A DNA stretch of 64,000 bases from Hypoxylon rubiginosum (Eukaryota > Ascomycota > Sordariomycetes > Xylariales > Hypoxylaceae). Positions 1 through 11,900 of the stretch are shown in pieces. The stretch spans positions 248,001-312,000 of the forward strand of contig CADCXA010000053.1 in NCBI GenBank assembly GCA_902806565.1. The letters are read 5' to 3'. The position numbers were made by a program, and so were the translations under genes. How positions within the stretch are numbered: position 1 is the first letter of the stretch; each line of letters starts with the position of its first letter. The notes below the pieces were generated by a model. That model saw only the letters and a program-made list of their open reading frames with translations, did no database searches and had not been told where the DNA came from.

Positions 1-2489
1 TGTCGCCGCAGCCGATGACATCTCGTCTATTGCGCGCGACGCCAGCCACCGAGTACCCCTTGCGGTCGGTGTCCCCAGACCTGGTCCCGGACCGAATGGC
101 GGACCGGGTCACGGACCGGGTCGGCATACCAGACATTTCGAGGCGATTAACCCCACAACCCGAACATCAGCAGCAACGAATAGCTAGTGTTGGAGCGTAG
201 ATAATTTCAGGAATCATCATGTTAAGCGGAATGATAGATGGATAGATCACGGAACGGCACACGGACGTAAATGAATGGCTTACTCCCGATAAATTGAGAA
301 CTACCTGGGCTAAGACAGAATTTAAGGTACCATATCTAAATTGACAACGTATGGGAACTAACGAGGAGGTAGTCCATCTATGGGAAATGACTGAATTAGA
401 TCGAGTTGAGCCTTATATCAATACGCTGAATTGGTAGTCCTGAGCATTTTTTATGCTACGATACCTTCCATCTTATGAGAGGCAAACGTGTTTATAGGAT
501 CAGCATAGCGTATGGTAGACATTAGATACCCAAATATAATTATTCACTGTGTATCGACTTTAGTTTCTGCGTCTTTGTGAAATTTCTCTTTTGTTTTTAG
601 TGATTTAATTTGATGGCTCTCATTATCATCGTCAGTCTATGTCCGGCATTTATATGTCTACCTTCTTTTCAACGACACAAAGTGAAGCATACCTAGGTAG
701 GTAGATACCGTAGGACGACGTAGAGTATGCGAAGTAAGTCCTACGAATATAATTTACCGGATGTTCAGCTCAGTACTACAACAGCATTTGAGTTGTCATA
801 TTTTGCGACCACGATGATGCTGTTTGGCAATCTTTCAACTCAATCTGCAAACTCAGGTCGTGTCTGAGACCTGAGACATCGCTTGGGAATATAACGATAT
901 GTCTCTGCCACCATAGAGCAGGTGTTCATAGATATTTATCAGTAGATATTCGTTATCGATGTGGCAGTTATAATTCTTAAAAGTTGATGGTGCACTTGTC
1001 TTACTTGGATGACGTAGATGACGAGTCCGTCTGACAAAGGTTGCTTCGACTTGTCACTTTTATTTCTGATGATAAGGGGGGGCAGATCTCCCGTCGAACC
1101 CCCCATCCCCGATAACGCTAGAGCCGATAAGCTTTGTGGGGGGTGTTACCTCATCTTCTACATGTCTCACACTACAACTTCCTCTTCTGCGACCGTTAAC
1201 CGTCAGGCTGAGTGCCCAGGAACCAATCCTGTAGTGGCGCATATTAATCATTCCTAATTTTCTGTTGTAAACTACACCGTCACTAAGACATGAGCAACGA
1301 GACACATCATCTTGGACTATACTTTGTAACTGGCATTAGTACGATTGTTACTCGACGCGAAAGAACTGAGAGAGTGATTATTTATATACGACGATATGAT
1401 CTGTTATCTGTACTATACCAAGCCTGCTCGAAGCCCAGTCTAGGATCTAACGATCTATCGTCTTGGGCTGCTTGGCTTTTATGTAGACGCGTAGCCGGAA
1501 AATCGTGCAGGGACCTCATCTTTTCTTTATTTTTATATTCCTTCCTTGGAAAAGCATCGAATCAATCTCTAATACTTGGAATAAAACCCTGCTAGCCTAC
1601 TTGTCCTAAGACCGGCTACGCGTACTATGTAAACGAGTGGCTGTCGGGACGGGGGACCTGCAGATTTTAATCTATTATCTTCTGTCGACTTTTTGCTTTG
1701 GTCGTATTTTGGAAGCTAGACTGAACCATCATTGGCCAGAGGAGTTGGTGAGGGGACGCGAGTGAAGGCTGCGATAGGCCAAATGATGCTGGCAAATGAC
1801 CGTGGGAGATACGATCACCAACTTCTACCTGGTTTACCCCCGCATCTGGCTGATGACCTGCCTCCTCGTCCTCCTCCCCGTCCTCCTCCCCGTCCTCCCC
1901 CGTCTGCTTCTGGCTACACCTACCGAGGCAGGCTGGTAGGATGGCACATACCAACAAAAGACAGCCACCCAGGCCAATCGCGTGCCTTACCACACCTGGC
2001 CGTCTCCCGGAGCGCATGTGATGATATACGTCCCTGACGTCCCTACCGGCCCTCGAGCTCAGCCCATGATGTCACACACCGCATCTTGTTATACCTTGAC
2101 TAACTCTAGATGGCTGCTCGCTCCCATAGTTGGTTGCCTGCCGATCCGGTATCTATGCCATCCGCATGCAGGTGCAAGACCCGTGCAAGGTCTACCGTGA
2201 AAGTTGGTCCAATATATCTCGTCGGTAATAAAGCTTGTTTTGGTAGACAGGCATAGCTGTCGCCGTCGACGTTGCATCCCTGACGGGGAAAGGAACCAGG
2301 GCTAAACATGTGTAAAGGGCCGTCTCGTGCCCTTCTTTCCTTCCAGTTCAAGGAATAAAAGCTCTAGGATGGAAACGATGCGTCAAGAAGAGAGATACGA
2401 GCTTTCTCCAACTCTCATGATCTGCAACAGGCCCAGTAGGCCTAGCTAGTTGGTATTTTCAACGGCCAACTAACCCTAATATCGTAGCC
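1..2489. other. Intergenic, no supported gene
   Basis: No reading frame here has a recognisable domain or a convincing exon series. The short open frames (for example at 1290-1595 and 1667-2017) are compositionally random. The first 130 bases hold a short GGACCG-rich imperfect repeat (about 80-125). One exact TACCTAGGTA palindrome lies at 690-699 and a C/T microsatellite at about 1858-1905. The last 150 bases should contain the ceramidase promoter and leader, but I see no clear TATA element. Confidence 0.6.
1858..1905. repeat. CCTCCTCCCCGT microsatellite
   Basis: Imperfect tandem copies of a 12-base C/T-rich unit (CCTCCTCCCCGT and close variants). It translates as Pro/Arg in one frame and as Glu/Asp on the other strand, which explains the low-complexity open frames here. 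I see no gene attached to it. Confidence 0.7.
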
Positions 2490-4987
2490 ATGAGTCGATC
2501 CTATTCCTCCATTCCTCGGGCGCCTGGAAGGTCTGTGGTCGCGTTCTTTTCAATATTCTCACTTTTCGTTCTGGGAACCTTTGTCGCCAATAGGCTAGGT
2601 ACGGAAGCTCCACGACGCGGTTTCAAATTCGAACATGCCGCACGCACACATACCCCTATAGAGCCGAAGGTCAGAGCAGAGTCAACGGGCGACAAATATC
2701 TCATCGGAGTTGGGAAAGCTGATATTACTGGTCCTGTCGTGGAAATCAACTTCGCAGGCTACGCTGATCTCTCCCAGACCGGTACTGGTCTGCGACAACG
2801 TATTCACTCTCGAGCGTTCATAATCGGAGATGTGAACAACCCGGACGATCGGTTCGTGTATCTAGTCCTCGACACGCAATCAGGCGATACGGGAGTGCGG
2901 TTCGGAATCCTAGAGGGTCTCGCTGCGTTGGGTGACGATTACGCCGTCTATGGACAGGGGAATGTTGCGGTTACCGGAACACACGCTCACTCGGGACCCG
3001 GAGCTTGGTTCAACTATCTACTCCCCCAGGTAACTAGCTTAGGCTTTGACAAGCAGAGCTACCAAGCCATTGTCGACGGCGCAATCTTATCAATCAAGAG
3101 AGCCCACGAATCTCTTACCGAGGTAAGGAAAATTCCTTGACGAGGCGAATAGGCATAGCTAATATTTTACTACTATAGGGGTATCTTGACTATGGTATGG
3201 ACAGAAAGTATGATGGATAGGATTGCCCTAATTCGATCAATAGGAAAGGTGAACATCACCGACGGCAACCTGAGTCGAAGCATATATGCCTATTTGGCCA
3301 ACCCTGCCGAAGAACGCGCTCAGTTTACGGACGATGTCGACAAAGAAATGACGGTTCTCAAGTTCCAGCGCGCATCCGACAGCAAAAATATGGGTATCCT
3401 GACGTGGTATCCTGTTCACGGAACATCGATTTACCAAAATAGCACGCACGTGGCTGGTGACAACAAGGGAGTGGCCGAACTCATGTTCGAGAAAGCGATG
3501 GAGGGCGAAGAGTCTGCCGCTGACGGGTTCGTCGCCGGGTTTTCTCAAGCCAACGTCGGAGACACCACCCCAAACACCCTAGGTGCATGGTGAGCTTAAC
3601 TTGAATAATTTCTGAATCGCTTGGGAGTGCTTCTTGATTAACACGGTTCTAAGGTGTGATGATGGATCTGGTCAGATGTGCAGCTTGGAAAACAGCACCT
3701 GCGCGGACGGTAAATCGCAAGCATGCCACGGTCGAGGACCTCTCTTCGAACAGCTTGACCTCGGGATCGCAAGTTGCTATGAAATCGGTAAGCGCCAGTA
3801 CGACGGTGCCAGATCAGTATACGTAAGCCTACAGACATATCAACCCCCTTACAACCGAACTATTACTCATCTTATATTAGGACTCGTTTGGTTCGTCTGG
3901 TACCCCTGTCGTTGGCTCGTCTGTCAAATCCTTCCATTTTTACCATGACATGACGTTCTGGGACTTCCAGCTCGAGAATGGCACATCGGTGCAGACCTGC
4001 CCTGCGGCGCTTGGCTACTCCTTTGCTGCGGGTACGTCAGACGGGCCGGGTGCCTTCGATTTCACGCAGGGTGACTCTGGCGAGCCAAGCGCGAGTCCAA
4101 TCTGGGAAGTTGTCAAGAGCCTGCTCCGCGCGCCCTCACCAGAGCAGCAAGCGTGCCAGAACCCGAAGCCTGTCCTCTTAGACGTAGGTGAGATGTCGGT
4201 GCCGTACCCGTGGAGTCCTAATATCATTGACGTACAACTCCTACGAGTTGGCCAATTCGTCATCATAGTTAGCCCTAGCGAAGCAACTACTATGGCCGGA
4301 CGTAGGTGGCGCGCCGCGGTGAAAGCGGCGGCAGCCGACCTCACGGATACCGAACCCAATGTCGTGCTAGGTGGGCCCGCGAACACATACGCGCACTACC
4401 TGACAACACCTGAGGAGTACGGTATCCAGCGGTACGAAGGCGCCAGCACGCTGTTCGGCCAGTGGGAGTTACCCGCGTACATCAACCTCACAGTGAGCAA
4501 CATCCAGTACCTGGCACCCGACTCGACCGGCTCCCCGGACCCCGGACCGACGCCGCCAGATAACCGCAACAGCAGCTTGAGCTTCATCACGGGCGTAGTG
4601 CAAGACAACGCGCCGCTGGGCAAGCGCTTCGGCGGCGTCACGACGCAGCCACAAGCGACGTACACGCGCGGCGCCGTCATCAATGCCACGTTCGTCGGGG
4701 CCAACCCTCGCAACAACCTCCGGCTCGAGGGCACGTTTGCGGCGATCGAGAAGCAGGACGGAGGTTCCTGGACGCAAGTCCGCGATGATTCCGACTGGTC
4801 CCTCGTGTACACGTGGACCCGCACCGACACCATCCTCGGCTACAGCGAGGTCGTCATCAGCTGGGAGACGGAGGCGGATGCCGAGCCCGGCACGTACAGG
4901 ACTAAGTACTACGGTGACAGCAAGGCGCTGATCGGCGGGGGTATAACGGCGTTTGAGGGGACGAGTAATACTTTTACGCTGACGTGA
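2490..4987 (+). CDS. Neutral/alkaline ceramidase, 5 exons
   Basis: Hydrolyses the amide bond of ceramide to sphingosine and fatty acid (neutral ceramidase family, zinc-dependent). Exons: 2490-3122, 3179-3194, 3244-3589, 3654-3822, 3881-4987, giving 756 residues, normal for the family. A hydrophobic segment at about residues 14-35 after a short basic N-terminus suggests a signal peptide or type II anchor. The motif GTHAHSGPG (H165, H167) fits the zinc site, and WYPVHGTS in exon 3 carries another conserved His. The active-site loop reads NVGDTTPNTLG (about 320-330). The catalytic Ser of animal and bacterial enzymes is aligned here with Thr325. Exon 2 is only 16 nt, and without it the frame breaks. 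The gene is tail to tail with the GH3 gene, 236 bp away. The family call is certain. The start is the first ATG of the open frame and precedes the hydrophobic segment. Confidence 0.93.
3179..3194 (+). other. 16-nt microexon of the ceramidase gene
   Basis: Flanked by introns 3123-3178 (56 bp) and 3195-3243 (49 bp). Both have GT..AG ends and a CTAAT branch-like element. The exon encodes GYLDY plus one base. Joined to exon 3 it gives GYLDYGKVNITDGNL, which matches the family at this place. Reading straight through meets a TAG stop 39 nt downstream. Confidence 0.85.
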
Positions 4988-5223
4988 TGGGATGAATGGT
5001 ATGATATGATGTGGAAGGCGTATAAATCGTATAATCGTAATAGGAATTTTTGACGACGCATATCCCAACTACGTAGATATTTAATATCTGCCTACCTACA
5101 TAAGTACATGATTAAAAAAGAAAATTCACGGGTACCAGGACCTTTTCCCCCCTCGTTCATTAGCTTAGTATTCAACTTGATGAAGGCTACCTAGGGACCT
5201 AGCTACATACCAGACAGGGATAC

Positions 5224-7938
5224 TTAAACAATAGTGAGCGTAGCACTAGCCCTGAGATCAAGGCTCGAGCTGCCGACATGGACGACGAACTCGCCAGGCT
5301 CGACGACGTACTTCATACCGATGTCCCAGAGCCCGAGATCGGCGACGCGAATATCGACGGTCACAGTCACGGTCTCGCCGGCGCGCACGAAGACCTTGGC
5401 GAAGCCCCGCAGCTGCCGGTTCGGCACGACGACGCTGGCCACGACGTCTTGTACATATACCTGGACGACCTCGGCGCCGTCGCGGGCAGACTCGTTGGTC
5501 ACGTCGACCGAGACCGTCACGGTGTCGCCGGCGGACGCGGTGGTCGGCGAGAGCGTCGCGGCGGAGTACGTGAATGTGCTGTAGGACTTGCCGTAGCCGA
5601 ACTTTACAATGATTAGTATTTATTTTTAAAATTTTAAAAGGTAGGTTGAAGCTTAATTCAGAAACGAAATCGTGGAGTGGGTTCGGGAGAAAAAAAAAGG
5701 GGGGGGATGATAAAGAAGAAAACCATACCTCGTAGAGGGGCAAGGGGCTCTCGAGCACGTAGTTGTGGCCGAAAGTCAAGGAGCCGTTGGCGTCGACGGC
5801 GCCGGGGTCCGGATACGCGCGCGCCGAGTTGAGGTAGTCGTAGTAGATGGGCGTGGTGCCCACGTCGCGGGGGAACGAGACGGACAGCCTGCCGGAGGGG
5901 TTGGCGTCGCCGAAGAGCACGTCGGCGAGGGCGCGGCCGCCCTGCTCCGATGGATAGAACTGCTGCACCAGGGCCGACGCCGCGCCCGAGATCCAGGGCT
6001 CCGTGACGGGCTTGCCGGAGCTGAAGACGACGACGGTGGGCTTTCCGGTGTCGATTATGGTCCTGACGAGATGCGGCATTGCGCCCACTAGGTTGAGGCT
6101 GCTGGAATCGACGTGTTCGCCCGTCGTCGCGTTGAGGCCGCCCCAGAGCTCGTCTTGGTCGCGAGACCACGTGCCCACGACTACGACTGCTACGTCGGCG
6201 CTCTCTGCTGCGGCGATGGCCTCGTCAAAGCCGGATTGGTCGTTGGACCAGCGCTCGCAGCCTTTGGCGTACGTAACTTTCCCTGTGCTCGCTGCCTGAA
6301 TGCCGTCTAGCGGCGTAACTCCCCTATATTGCGCTTTGTATGGAACATAATCTCCATACTATGAGATACATTAGTCCATAAGCACAATGTATCTTGGCAG
6401 GGGTGGAAAACTAACATTCATAAAGCCATGAGCCATCGGCCCGATGACCGCAATATTTGCGTCCTTTTTGAGAGGAAGGATGTCGTTGTGATTCTCAAGT
6501 AGGACAATGGATTCGGTATCTAGCTGTCTTGCGAGTTCGACGATCTCGGGCGTATTGATGTAGTCCGACCACTCATCTTCCGAGGCACCTGGGAACGGGG
6601 TCTCGAATAGCCCCATCTCGAATTTGGCGCGTAGCTGTCTAGAGACGGCCTCGTCTACTATGCCTATCGACAGCTTTCCGGACTCGACCATTTCGGGGAT
6701 CTTTTCGAAATTATACGAACCTCCTCCCATTTCCACATCGTTACCGGCTGGAAGTGCCTATACGTTGTTAATACCCGAAGAAACAACTGGGGGTAGGAAG
6801 ACTTACAAAATTGATAACCGCTTCAGAGTCGATCGGACTAGATCTGCACATCTTAAAGTCGTTACAAAGGCGATCTGTAGCTCCCGCATCGCTCATTACC
6901 TGGTCGTGTTAGATCTCGCGATAGTTACAGTCGACAGCATCACTCACGAAATACTTGTAACCCCACTCCCCCCTTAAGATATCGGTGAGTGTGTGCTTAT
7001 CAGCGACTGCTGGTACTCCATCATAGCTGTGATAAGCGGACATGATGGAAAATGCACCTCCGTCGATAATGGCTCGCTTAAAGGGGGGAAGATATGTAGT
7101 ACGTAGTTCTCGCTCTCCACCATGGACAGGAGCACAGTTGATTCCTTGTTCCGGGGTGGCAAATGCGGCCTTGCTGTGTGGTAAGTACTAATTATAGCGA
7201 ACGAGGATAAGAACGTTCTTACAAAATGCTTGACCATGGCTGAGACGTTACCCGACTGTAGCCCCTTGACGTAAGCATACGCGAGTTCGCCGGTCCTGGC
7301 CCAGCTATTAGTCACGCCTACATCACTACCTATATATGGAAGTCTCACAGGTAGCCATCTTCTCCAAAGGTCTCCTCTACACGGCCGAACCGCAGCTCGC
7401 GAGCCAAGTCAGCAAGAGGCCCGAAGATCTGGTTGACGCCCAAAGTGCGAGCTTCCTGGGCGATAGCCTTTGCCATCTTCTCAACCAGAGCAGGGTTGAA
7501 AGAGCAAGCATGAGAAATGGGCGAGTTAAAAATCGTGGCATTGGGAATCAAGAAGCCGTGGATTCCCTCGGACTGCACCCAAGCAGGTATACCGAGGGTC
7601 GTGTTCTGCGTCAAGAAGTCCTGGCCGACCTTGATGCCGTCGCTTAGCATCTTCCAGGGAATGGCGAGACCGACGTAGAAAGAGCCTGCTCGGGCTTGCA
7701 TGCTCCATTCGAGACCGGTTTGGTTAAGTGCGCCGTCGGAGGTGTCGATCCAATTTCTTATGTCCCCTTGCACCAATTGGGCCGTCTTGTCTTCGATAGT
7801 CATCCGTGATAGCAAGTCGGCCACTCGATCCTCGACCGGTGCGCTCGGGTCCTTATAAAGCGGCGTACTATCATCGCTCGGGCCGGCCAGCACTATAGCC
7901 GTGAACGAGGCAAGATACAACGAGATGGAAAACCGCAT
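5224..7938 (-). CDS. Secreted GH3 beta-glucosidase, 7 exons
   Basis: Glycoside hydrolase family 3, retaining, most likely a beta-glucosidase acting outside the cell on beta-linked oligosaccharides. Exons in transcript order: 7938-7349, 7295-7223, 7169-6948, 6899-6807, 6757-6416, 6358-5729, 5601-5224, encoding 775 residues. The start was set at the ATG that begins a signal peptide (MRFSISLYLASFTAIVLAG) rather than the longer open frame. Seen in order: the N-terminal barrel with GRVEETFGED; the KHF motif (219-221); the nucleophile motif SDAGATD with Asp299; the second alpha/beta domain (about 380-620); and a C-terminal fibronectin III-like domain (about 655-770) preceded by FGYG. Intron 6 (5602-5728, 127 bp) is longer than the others and contains runs of C and T on the coding strand. 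Substrate preference cannot be read from sequence; beta-xylosidase activity is an alternative. Confidence 0.9.
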
Positions 7939-8999
7939 CCTGCTAACAGTCTCACAATGCCTCACAAGATACCGATACCACGACGCGTAGGCAGCTTTAA
8001 AGAAGACTGCCTTAGGATTGCTCGTCAAGGCATGATGGCTTATACTACGACCGCGTACATATCCCTGACCGGTATAGTCACATTGAATAGACGACTTGAC
8101 CAGCGGGAGACCAAACTCCGCGCCCTATGTCAACCTCAGGATCCCACTTAGAAGTAGCATGGCGCCTGAACCTCCCAACTATAGCCTTGGACGGTCCGAA
8201 GCCGTGAACAGGTATGTAAGCCAGTGATCGTTTTCCTTAGCATTTTGACTAGACTGCTGGGAGATGTTTCCGAAAAGATTGCAATTTAGGTAGTTTGCAT
8301 GAACTGGAGGCTGCAGGAACTGGAGGCTACAGCATACACAGTGCTTTACAGTATATAGACAGCTCATCATACGGTGATGTCCCTTCCCCCTTTTTTTTCT
8401 CTTCTTATTGGTCGGGGTAGATTCTACCGAAATGGGTAGGCGGATGAACAGTTCTATCACGATTTTCGTTCACAATTGAGCCGACAAGTTGTCGCTTGTC
8501 TCCGTCCTACGGCTAACTTGCTACCGTTAGTCTCCAGGATGCGCCTCTTTAGTAAAATGAAACGGCTCCGGCCCGCTGGACCGTCCTCAAGACTGGGCTC
8601 ATGCCGTACCTATCGCGTAGGGCGCCGAGGCCGTCAAGGGCGTCCTCTAAAAACATTGAGTGGCTGTAATAAGATACCTTCGTAAGAGCACCTTAGCACA
8701 GCCATCGACTCCTCTTAGTCGGATTGAAACACAATTATTCTTGCGAAAATTTATTTTTGGATTTACCATCTTGGCTTCGTCAAGCGTGGTGTAAGCGTTA
8801 GGTACATACATGTCGGTTGCTGCTAAAAAAGCAATGCTAACAAAAACGCAAAAAAAAGGAAAAAAAAAAAGAATGATACGTTATGTGGGCTGATAGCCAT
8901 TAGATGTTGTACAGTTCGTAAGGAAGGGTATATGCTTCTACACGTCACTCCTGACTGAACACCTCACCGGCAACCCCGCTGATTTACGAAATATGACTC
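7939..8999. other. Intergenic between GH3 gene and large membrane-protein gene
   Basis: Contains the upstream region of the GH3 gene and the 3' flank of the large gene. No recognisable gene. A/T-rich stretches with short homopolymers (T8 near 8391, A10 near 8861) are present. Confidence 0.5.
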
Positions 9000-11900
9000 T
9001 CAATATCTTAGTTCGACGCGTGAGAAGCGCTTCTTCATCGAATCCTCCAGCCAGTCCCTATCCTGGGACCGAGACTCGAGCATCCCTCCACGTTTCCACA
9101 TACCCTGCTCCCTAAAGTCAGGCTTGGCTTCCATCTCGGAAGCCCGTGCATTTTCTTTAGTCTTCCGCAGGTTATTGCGCACCACAGCAATTTCAGTGTT
9201 GAAAGATGTCGCCTGAGCATCCACGGCAGAGTCGCTGGAAGCCCACATGCCCTTCGTAGTAGCTCCTATCTTGCTTGACTTGGCCCAGAGCATAGGTGCT
9301 GCAGCGATATCATTTCGCTTTGAGTCCTTAGTTTCGATTGCGATTGCGGGGTGAACCATCTTAGCCATTGTCTTCATTGAACCGAAGAAAACGGGATGTC
9401 GAACCGTGACGTCGAAGTTAGCCGGTTGCGCGGGAATATTAGGTTGCGCCTTGGAGCTCCCTCTCGGTCTCAACACCTTTGGGCCGATCGCGGGGTGAAT
9501 CGTCTCCGCCGTTGTCTCCAAAGATCCCATGAAGACGGGGTGTCGCACAGCGACGTCGAAGTCGGCGATCTGAGACGGTTGACTCTCGGCGATAGCCTCT
9601 TGTAGTGCGGCTTCCCATTGTCCCCGTACAGCTCTAAGAGGACCGCGCGAGAACCTGATCTCGGGGTAGGAAGCCAATGTAGCCTCGTGAAGAGACATGG
9701 ACCAGTCACGAGGCGACGCGGCCTTGCGAACAATTTTGGGCGCAATGTGACTTGCCTTGATAGCTGCTTGGAGCGCCCCCTCCCAATCTTGAGGATACGA
9801 AGCCCTCAGAGCGGCCATCGTGCCAGGGTAGCTCTCTGCGACGGCTTCTCGCAACGCATCATTCCAATCTGCGCGGTACGCGACGCTAGGACGATGTAGC
9901 TGGCGAAGAGGGATCCAGGCGGGTTTCTCATGGGGGATTTCGTCCAAATTCTTGACCACAAACTCCTCGGGCAACTCGAGCACAGAGGGAACCTTAGGAA
10001 CATTGCCTACCTCTGGTTCCTTCTTTTTCCCGAACCAACTGCTGAAAAAGCTACCGGTGCTCTTAGCTGAAGACGCCTTCGTGGTGTTCGTCTTGACCGA
10101 CGAGGAATCAGTTGCGGGCGACGAAGGTGCCGAGCTCGTACTGGACGTGGAAGAGACGGAGGGGCTTCGGGGTCGTACAGAAGAAATTGTGATCCAGTCT
10201 AGCTCAACCGATGTGATTTGGCTACTAGTCCAAAGGTGGTATGATTCAATTGTCGGAAGCGACTCATTGACAATTCGAGGCTTTCGGGTTATCGCAAGCG
10301 CAGCTGGCTCTGCTGAAGTTGTTCGATAGACCTTGCGGTTCGAATCAAGCTGGAACAAGCCGGCGGTAATCGGCATCGACAAGGTGGGCTTATCCCACAA
10401 AGAAAATGTTTTCGGAGCAGAAACGTGAGTCAGTTTGGTCTGTATTTCCCAGAGTTTTGTGCTTGTCAAAGTAGCCAGAGGCTCTCCCATCTTGCGAGGC
10501 TTCCGAGTCGTGTTGATTGCGGCCGGAAGCTTGGAGCTCCTACGATAATCGATTCTGGCCACGTTCACGTCAAAGAGACCCTCATGCTCTGACATTGGGA
10601 TTGCTAGCGTAGTCTCCTCCCATAACCAGTTCGCGACAATTGAAGCTGGGATGTCCTGAGGAATAGGGGATGACTTGACCATAGCAGGTAGCTCCTGTTC
10701 TACCGTTTCTCCAGTCCAGAGACTAGTCGTCGTGAGCATTGGCAACGGTCCGTTGCTCGAACGGAGCTTCGTAGACATGAAGATTGCAGCTGGGATCTTA
10801 GAGGTTCGTCGATAATTGTACCTCGGCACACTGGTATCAAACAGACCCTTATGCTGAGGCTCTAGTGTTGCTGTTGGCTTCTCCCATAAGAGAACTGACT
10901 GAGCATTTAGCGTAGCATCCGCCTTGGCGGAGCGAGAAGCTACGACAGGCTGCTTAGGTGTAAACAGCTGAGCACCATAGACGGACGGCGGAGAGGCCAG
11001 AACGTTCTTGGACCAGAGATTTCTTGTTTGCAGAAGTGCCAACGGCTCCTTGGTTGCACGGGGGGTCGTTTGGGTGGAAATAGCAGCAGGTTCCTTCGTG
11101 GTTCGGCGGTAATCGAATCTAGGAATGTTCACGTCAAATAAGCCGCTATCACTTCCAGGGATGCGCATGACGATGGGCTTCTCCCATAGTAATGCACTTT
11201 GAGTAGCAGTTTCTCCAGTCCAGAGACTCTTCGATACCAGCTTCTCAAGGCTTACTGCCATTGCGCGAGGTTTCCGCGCCATCATGACGGCAGCAGGTTC
11301 CTTTGAAGTTCTACGGTAGTCCACTCTAGAGTGGCTACTGTCAAATAGGCCCGACATGTCGGAGGCTAACGTGGTTACAGGTCGTACCCATAGCAACGAC
11401 AACTTGGCCGTAGCAGCCGCCATATTATGTGACGAGACCACCGGCATGCTATATACTGGCTTGCTTGTACTCCAGAGTAGACCAGTGTCTACGAGGCTGG
11501 CATTTTTGGTCTCTGGCGCCCATAATTGGGTGCTTTGGATAGGGGCGATCTCTTTAACGCGGACATTGGATCGGGTAATTTCTAGAGGCTCTGTGACATA
11601 GCTCTTCCAGGTTGCGGAATCCGGCTGGGGAAGACCGACAGTAGCACGAAATTCCACGGCTGCTGGCTGAGCTGTCCATAGCGGAGATCGAGCTAGAACG
11701 GGCTCAGAGGTCGGGAGGGACAAGCGATCAACCGGAATAGGCTCCTCCGATACGATATTGTCACTATGATAGTCTTCATTTGACAGCTCAGGGGGATAGC
11801 TAGCTGACAACGGAGAGTCGGAAGGTAGCTGCGGTAGAGGAAGTAGACTGTTCTTGGAAGGCAGCTTATCAGTCTTGAGCAAGCTTGCAATTTCCCAGAG

